DNA of 8,225 nt from Acidobacteriota bacterium (GTDB lineage: Bacteria; Acidobacteriota; Terriglobia; UBA7540). The stretch covers positions 1 through 8,225 of the forward strand of contig JAKASH010000105.1 of the NCBI GenBank assembly GCA_021828225.1, given 5' to 3'. A model generated the notes under the pieces. The model did not search any database, had not been told where the DNA came from, and saw only the letters and a program-made list of their open reading frames with translations. Shown piece by piece: positions 5,583 to 8,225 of the stretch; positions within the stretch are counted from its first letter, which is position 1, and every line of letters starts with the position of its first letter. Both the position numbers and the translations under genes were made by a program.

Positions 5583-6419
5583 TTAAGACACCGGCTTGAT
5601 TTCGCGAACCCAGATGTTGCGATAACGCACCGGGTCGTGATGGTCCTGAAGAAGCAGGGGACCGACGCTGCCCGCCTCCGGCTTGTAATGGGGAAAGATG
5701 CGGTGCCCAGTGGAACCCCAGATTTCCATGTGGTTCTGGACCAGCACGCCGTTCTGGAAGACCGTGACGAAAGCGGGCATATGGACTTCGCCGCCTTGCC
5801 AGATGGCGGGCGTGAAAGCGATGTCATAAGTCTGCCACTTGCCCGGCGGGCGGCAGGCGTTCACGAGGGGCGGGTGCTGGCCGTAGATGGCGCCGGCCTG
5901 GCCGTCCGGGTAGGTAATGTTGTGGTAGTTATCGAGCACCTGGACCTCATACTGGCCTTGCAGGAAAACGCCGCTGTTGCCGCGCCCCTGGCTGGAACCG
6001 TGCGGAGGCGTCGGCTCACTCCATTCGACATGCACTTGGATGGGTCCGAATTTCTCCCGGGTCTCGATGTCGCCCGTGCCAGGAGCCACCTGGAAGTAGC
6101 CGTCCTCCACTTTCCACTCGGCAGGTCCGCCTTTTGCGGATTGCCATTTTGAAAGGTCTTTGCCGTCGAACAGAACGATGGCGTCGGATGGCGGCCGGCT
6201 GGGAGTTTCCTGTGTGCTGAAGGTTCCGGGAGTGACGATAGGCGGCTGCGGACGGCGGCCGTCATGCACATGCCACTTGCCTCCCGGCAGCATGGGCGTG
6301 TCTTCGTAACCAATGGGTTCTTTTTGCTGCTGGCCGCTGGCGCGAACCTGGAGGCCAGCCAGCATAGCGGTCGCAATAGCGATAAAAAACGCGAGAAGGA
6401 CAATCGAGTTCCTCTTCAT
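5583..6419 (-). CDS. Secreted DUF1080 / 3-keto-disaccharide hydrolase family protein
   Basis: This is a 278-residue protein with an N-terminal signal peptide: MKRN, a hydrophobic core (5-22), then a probable cleavage site around residues 26-29. A proline-rich linker (about 34-78) leads to a DUF1080 (PF06439) domain with a concanavalin-like beta-sandwich fold. Family landmarks are VLFDGKDLSKW (82-92), W102 in EWKVEDGYF, GNSGVFLQGQYEVQVLDNY (147-165), GKWQTYDIAF (193-202) and QDHHDPVRYRNIW (258-270), the typical family ending. Some members are reported to cleave 3-keto-glycosides made by Gfo/Idh-type dehydrogenases. No such dehydrogenase is in this window, so the substrate is open. The product is expected in the periplasm or outside the cell. 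AAAGGAG lies 9 bases before the ATG. An AT-rich stretch at 6468-6512 could contain the promoter, but I cannot place it. Confidence 0.88.
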   Translation of the reverse strand: MKRNSIVLLAFFIAIATAMLAGLQVRASGQQQKEPIGYEDTPMLPGGKWHVHDGRRPQPPIVTPGTFSTQETPSRPPSDAIVLFDGKDLSKWQSAKGGPAEWKVEDGYFQVAPGTGDIETREKFGPIQVHVEWSEPTPPHGSSQGRGNSGVFLQGQYEVQVLDNYHNITYPDGQAGAIYGQHPPLVNACRPPGKWQTYDIAFTPAIWQGGEVHMPAFVTVFQNGVLVQNHMEIWGSTGHRIFPHYKPEAGSVGPLLLQDHHDPVRYRNIWVREIKPVS

Positions 6420-6539
6420 CGTTGGACACTCCTTTGGATGCGGGTTGCGATGACCAGCGAGGTATTTTTATCACGATTGGAGAAGAAAATCAGTTGGAGT
6501 TTTTAATAGAAGATGGAAAGCCCGCCGGCCTGAAAACCA

Positions 6540-6557
6540 GCGCCAGGAAAACGGCGC
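6540..6557 (-). terminator. Possible short hairpin after coaE
   Basis: GCGCC (6540-6544) and GGCGC (6553-6557) form a 5-bp stem in the spacer downstream of coaE. On the minus strand it is followed by TGGTTTTC. It is a weak candidate for a transcript end between coaE and the DUF1080 gene. Confidence 0.2.
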
Positions 6558-6572
6558 GGCCCGGCGGCTTCG

Positions 6573-7196
6573 TCAGCGGCTGCGGGCGAGTTGCTGAAGT
6601 TTGGGAAAAAGGCTTTCTACCTGGCGGCAGGTTTCTTCCAGGCTGCCGGTGCAGTCGATCACAAAATCGGCGCAGCGGCGTTTTTCCTCCGCGGGCATCT
6701 GGCTGGCAATGCGCCGCTCGGCTTCTTCGCGGCTGACGCCGGTCTTGGCCATGAGCCGCTCAATCTGCTGTTCGGGCCGGCACCAGGCGACAATCATTTT
6801 GACGAACCGGCCGCCAATGCCGGTCTCATAGATCAGCGCGGCGTCCACGATGACAACGGTCTGGGGGTCTTGAGCGTTGTATTCCAAAGCAAGCTGCTCG
6901 ATGCGGTCGATGATGCGCCGGTGCGTGATGCGGTTCAGTTGCTGCAGTTTTGCGGGATCGCTGAAAACCAGGGGACCGAGACGCCGCCGGTCAATCTCGC
7001 CGGCAGAATTGAGAATTTCGTTGCCGAAAGCAGCAACGAGTTCGGGATAGGCAGGCGAGGACGGGAGCAGAAGCTCGTGGCCGACCTTGTCGGCATCGAT
7101 GATCCGCGCTCCGAGTTCCCGGAACATGGCAGCGACGGTGCTTTTGCCGGAGGCAATGCCGCCGGTCAGTCCAAAATAGTGCGCGGAAACGCTCAT
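6573..7196 (-). CDS. coaE: Dephospho-CoA kinase
   Basis: CoaE phosphorylates the ribose 3'-hydroxyl of dephospho-CoA with ATP, the last step of coenzyme A synthesis in the cytoplasm. The 207-residue length is normal for the family. YFGLTGGIASGKST (7-20) carries the P-loop (G12-x4-G17-K18-S19). IIDADKVGHEL (32-42) contains the conserved D34-A35-D36 segment. VDAALIYETG (117-126) stands where many homologues have VPLLFE. RIASQMPAEEKRRCADFVID (162-181) is the lid and ADP-proximal region typical of CoaE, ending in the usual 'DCTGSLEE'. Residue 93 in the common 'HPxI' motif is Arg (HRRI). The ATG at 7196 has no clear Shine-Dalgarno sequence, but the Walker motif position fits this start and the next Met is residue 24, inside the P-loop helix. 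It follows folD by 46 bp and is probably cotranscribed with it. Confidence 0.95.
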   Translation of the reverse strand: MSVSAHYFGLTGGIASGKSTVAAMFRELGARIIDADKVGHELLLPSSPAYPELVAAFGNEILNSAGEIDRRRLGPLVFSDPAKLQQLNRITHRRIIDRIEQLALEYNAQDPQTVVIVDAALIYETGIGGRFVKMIVAWCRPEQQIERLMAKTGVSREEAERRIASQMPAEEKRRCADFVIDCTGSLEETCRQVESLFPKLQQLARSR

Positions 7197-7242
7197 GGGT
7201 TTCAGGTGAGTGGAACCGTGAAAAACAGGTGATACAGCGCGA

Positions 7243-8181
7243 TTATGCCTTTGCCGCGGCGCGCATTCCCCGCCGAAGCTTTGCGGCCTGGACGGTGTTG
7301 GACATCAGCATGGCGATGGTCAGCGGGCCGACGCCACCGGGCACCGGCGTGAAAGCGCCGGCTTTTTCGCGAGCGTCTTCCGGCTGAACGTCGCCGACCA
7401 GGACCGAGCCTTTCGCCTTGAGCTTCTCCATCGCCGGCGTTGGATCGTGGTAAATCCGCCGGACTTCCTCTTCCGTGGTCAGGCGGTTGATGCCGACGTC
7501 GATGACCGTGGCTCCGGGCTTGATGAATTCGCCCGTGACGAAAGCCGCTTTGCCCATGGCAGCCACCAGGATGTCGCCCTCGCGCGCCACTGCGGGCAGG
7601 TCCTTCGTCCGCGAGTGGCAGATGGTGACGGTGGCGTGGTTGTGCAGCAGCAGCATGGCGACGGGTTTCCCCACAATGTCGCTCCGTCCGATCACCACGG
7701 CGCGCGCCCCCTTCATGGTGATTCCGCTGCGGCGAAGAATCTCGATGATCCCGGCCGGGGTGCAGGGAACAAGCCCCGGACGATTTCGGACGAGATTGCC
7801 GATGCTGACGGGATGGAAGCCGTCCACGTCTTTGGCGGGGCTGACTGCTTCAAGTACCAGCTTGGAATCAACCTGCGGCGGCAAAGGAAGCTGGACAAGA
7901 ATGCCATCGATATCGTCGCGCGCGTTGAGATCATGCACCAGTTCCAGCAGGCGTTCGGTGGTGGTGTCCGCCGGCCATTCGATCTTTTCGCTGTGCAGTC
8001 CCAGCGACTCGCAGGTCTTCACCTTGCTCCGGACGTAAATCTGCGAGGCTGGGTCTTCACCAACCAGCACCGCCGCCAGGCCGGGTGTAATGCCGGCCGC
8101 CTTCAAATCGCGGATTTGCTCCTCAAGCTCTTTCTTGATTTCGTCACGGATTTTATTGCCATCGAGAATGCGCGCGGCCAC
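7243..8181 (-). CDS. folD: Bifunctional methylenetetrahydrofolate dehydrogenase / methenyltetrahydrofolate cyclohydrolase
   Basis: FolD interconverts 5,10-methylene-, 5,10-methenyl- and 10-formyl-tetrahydrofolate in the cytoplasm, linking one-carbon units to purine and formyl-Met synthesis. Conserved motifs are YVRSK (49-53, with the catalytic Tyr and Lys), DGILVQLPLP (92-101), DVDGFHP (118-124), PCTPAGI (139-145), VVIGRSDIVGKPVAMLLL (162-179; the NAD(P)-binding turn) and PVPGGVGPLTIAMLMSNT (279-296). The 312 residues exceed the usual 280-300. Most of the excess is a charged insert of about 22 residues between INR (231-233) and LVGDV (261-265), and there is a short basic Ala-rich tail (303-312). 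The start is GTG at 8179-8181; GGGAGG (reverse complement of 8189-8194) lies 7 bases upstream and there is no nearby in-frame ATG. It is probably the first gene of a folD-coaE operon. Confidence 0.96.
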   Translation of the reverse strand: MAARILDGNKIRDEIKKELEEQIRDLKAAGITPGLAAVLVGEDPASQIYVRSKVKTCESLGLHSEKIEWPADTTTERLLELVHDLNARDDIDGILVQLPLPPQVDSKLVLEAVSPAKDVDGFHPVSIGNLVRNRPGLVPCTPAGIIEILRRSGITMKGARAVVIGRSDIVGKPVAMLLLHNHATVTICHSRTKDLPAVAREGDILVAAMGKAAFVTGEFIKPGATVIDVGINRLTTEEEVRRIYHDPTPAMEKLKAKGSVLVGDVQPEDAREKAGAFTPVPGGVGPLTIAMLMSNTVQAAKLRRGMRAAAKA

Positions 8182-8218
8182 TGGAATGCCTCCCTGGGTT
8201 GGAGTAACTTGTCAGTTT

Positions 8219-8224
8219 AACATA
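8219..8224 (-). promoter_or_regulatory. Possible -10 element for folD
   Basis: On the minus strand TATGTT (reverse complement of 8219-8224) matches the -10 consensus at 4 of 6 positions and would start transcription about 30 bases before the folD start codon. Any -35 element lies beyond the end of the window, so this is tentative. Confidence 0.2.
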
Positions 8225-8225
8225 A

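Noticed and set aside
6591..7232. 213-codon open frame on the plus strand opposite coaE
   Set aside because: The minus-strand frame encodes an unmistakable dephospho-CoA kinase; the opposite frame is a shadow.
7447..8220. 257-codon open frame on the plus strand opposite folD
   Set aside because: It is the antisense shadow of a well-conserved folD gene in GC-rich DNA, with no recognisable domain or ribosome binding site.

Overview
The window looks like part of a GC-rich chromosome from a free-living heterotrophic bacterium. The gene set suggests Acidobacteriota: a Tat-exported family 20 glycosidase, a CBM9-like protein, a DUF1080/3-keto-disaccharide hydrolase family protein, and intergenic spaces carrying hairpin repeats of the 'GGCTTCAGCC' and 'GCGCCACCC' kind. 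That placement is inference from content and style, with no marker gene behind it. I see no rRNA, tRNA, CRISPR array, transposase or phage gene. All protein-coding genes look intact.

Layout: 1-362 is non-coding and holds three hairpins, one belonging to a repeat family seen again at 3402-3491. A minus-strand GH20 glycosidase (363-2099) is divergent from a plus-strand CBM9-like protein (2545-3366). The 445-bp spacer between them contains a 138-bp element (2353-2490) bounded by imperfect 28-bp terminal inverted repeats that are themselves palindromic. The CBM9 gene converges on a minus-strand NAD(P)-binding SDR/epimerase-like gene (3496-4437), and the 129-bp gap between them carries two 39-bp repeat units with identical ends and different self-complementary centres. 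Continuing on the minus strand are an unrecognised integral membrane protein (4663-5511), a secreted DUF1080 protein (5583-6419), dephospho-CoA kinase coaE (6573-7196) and folD (7243-8181).

Five genes run in the same direction from 8181 down to 3496, with spacers of 46, 153, 71 and 225 bp. folD-coaE is a plausible housekeeping operon (one-carbon metabolism and the last step of CoA synthesis). DUF1080 plus the membrane protein may be a second unit, and the SDR gene probably has its own promoter. GH20, CBM9-like and DUF1080 together point to extracytoplasmic glycan use, but there is no transporter, regulator or oxidoreductase partner here to define a full pathway.

I did not find a clear new multi-gene system. 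The signals most worth a second look are the two structured repeat families bracketing the CBM9 gene, the SDR lacking its usual catalytic Tyr, an expanded loop in FolD, and an alternative TTG start with a very good ribosome binding site for the GH20 gene.
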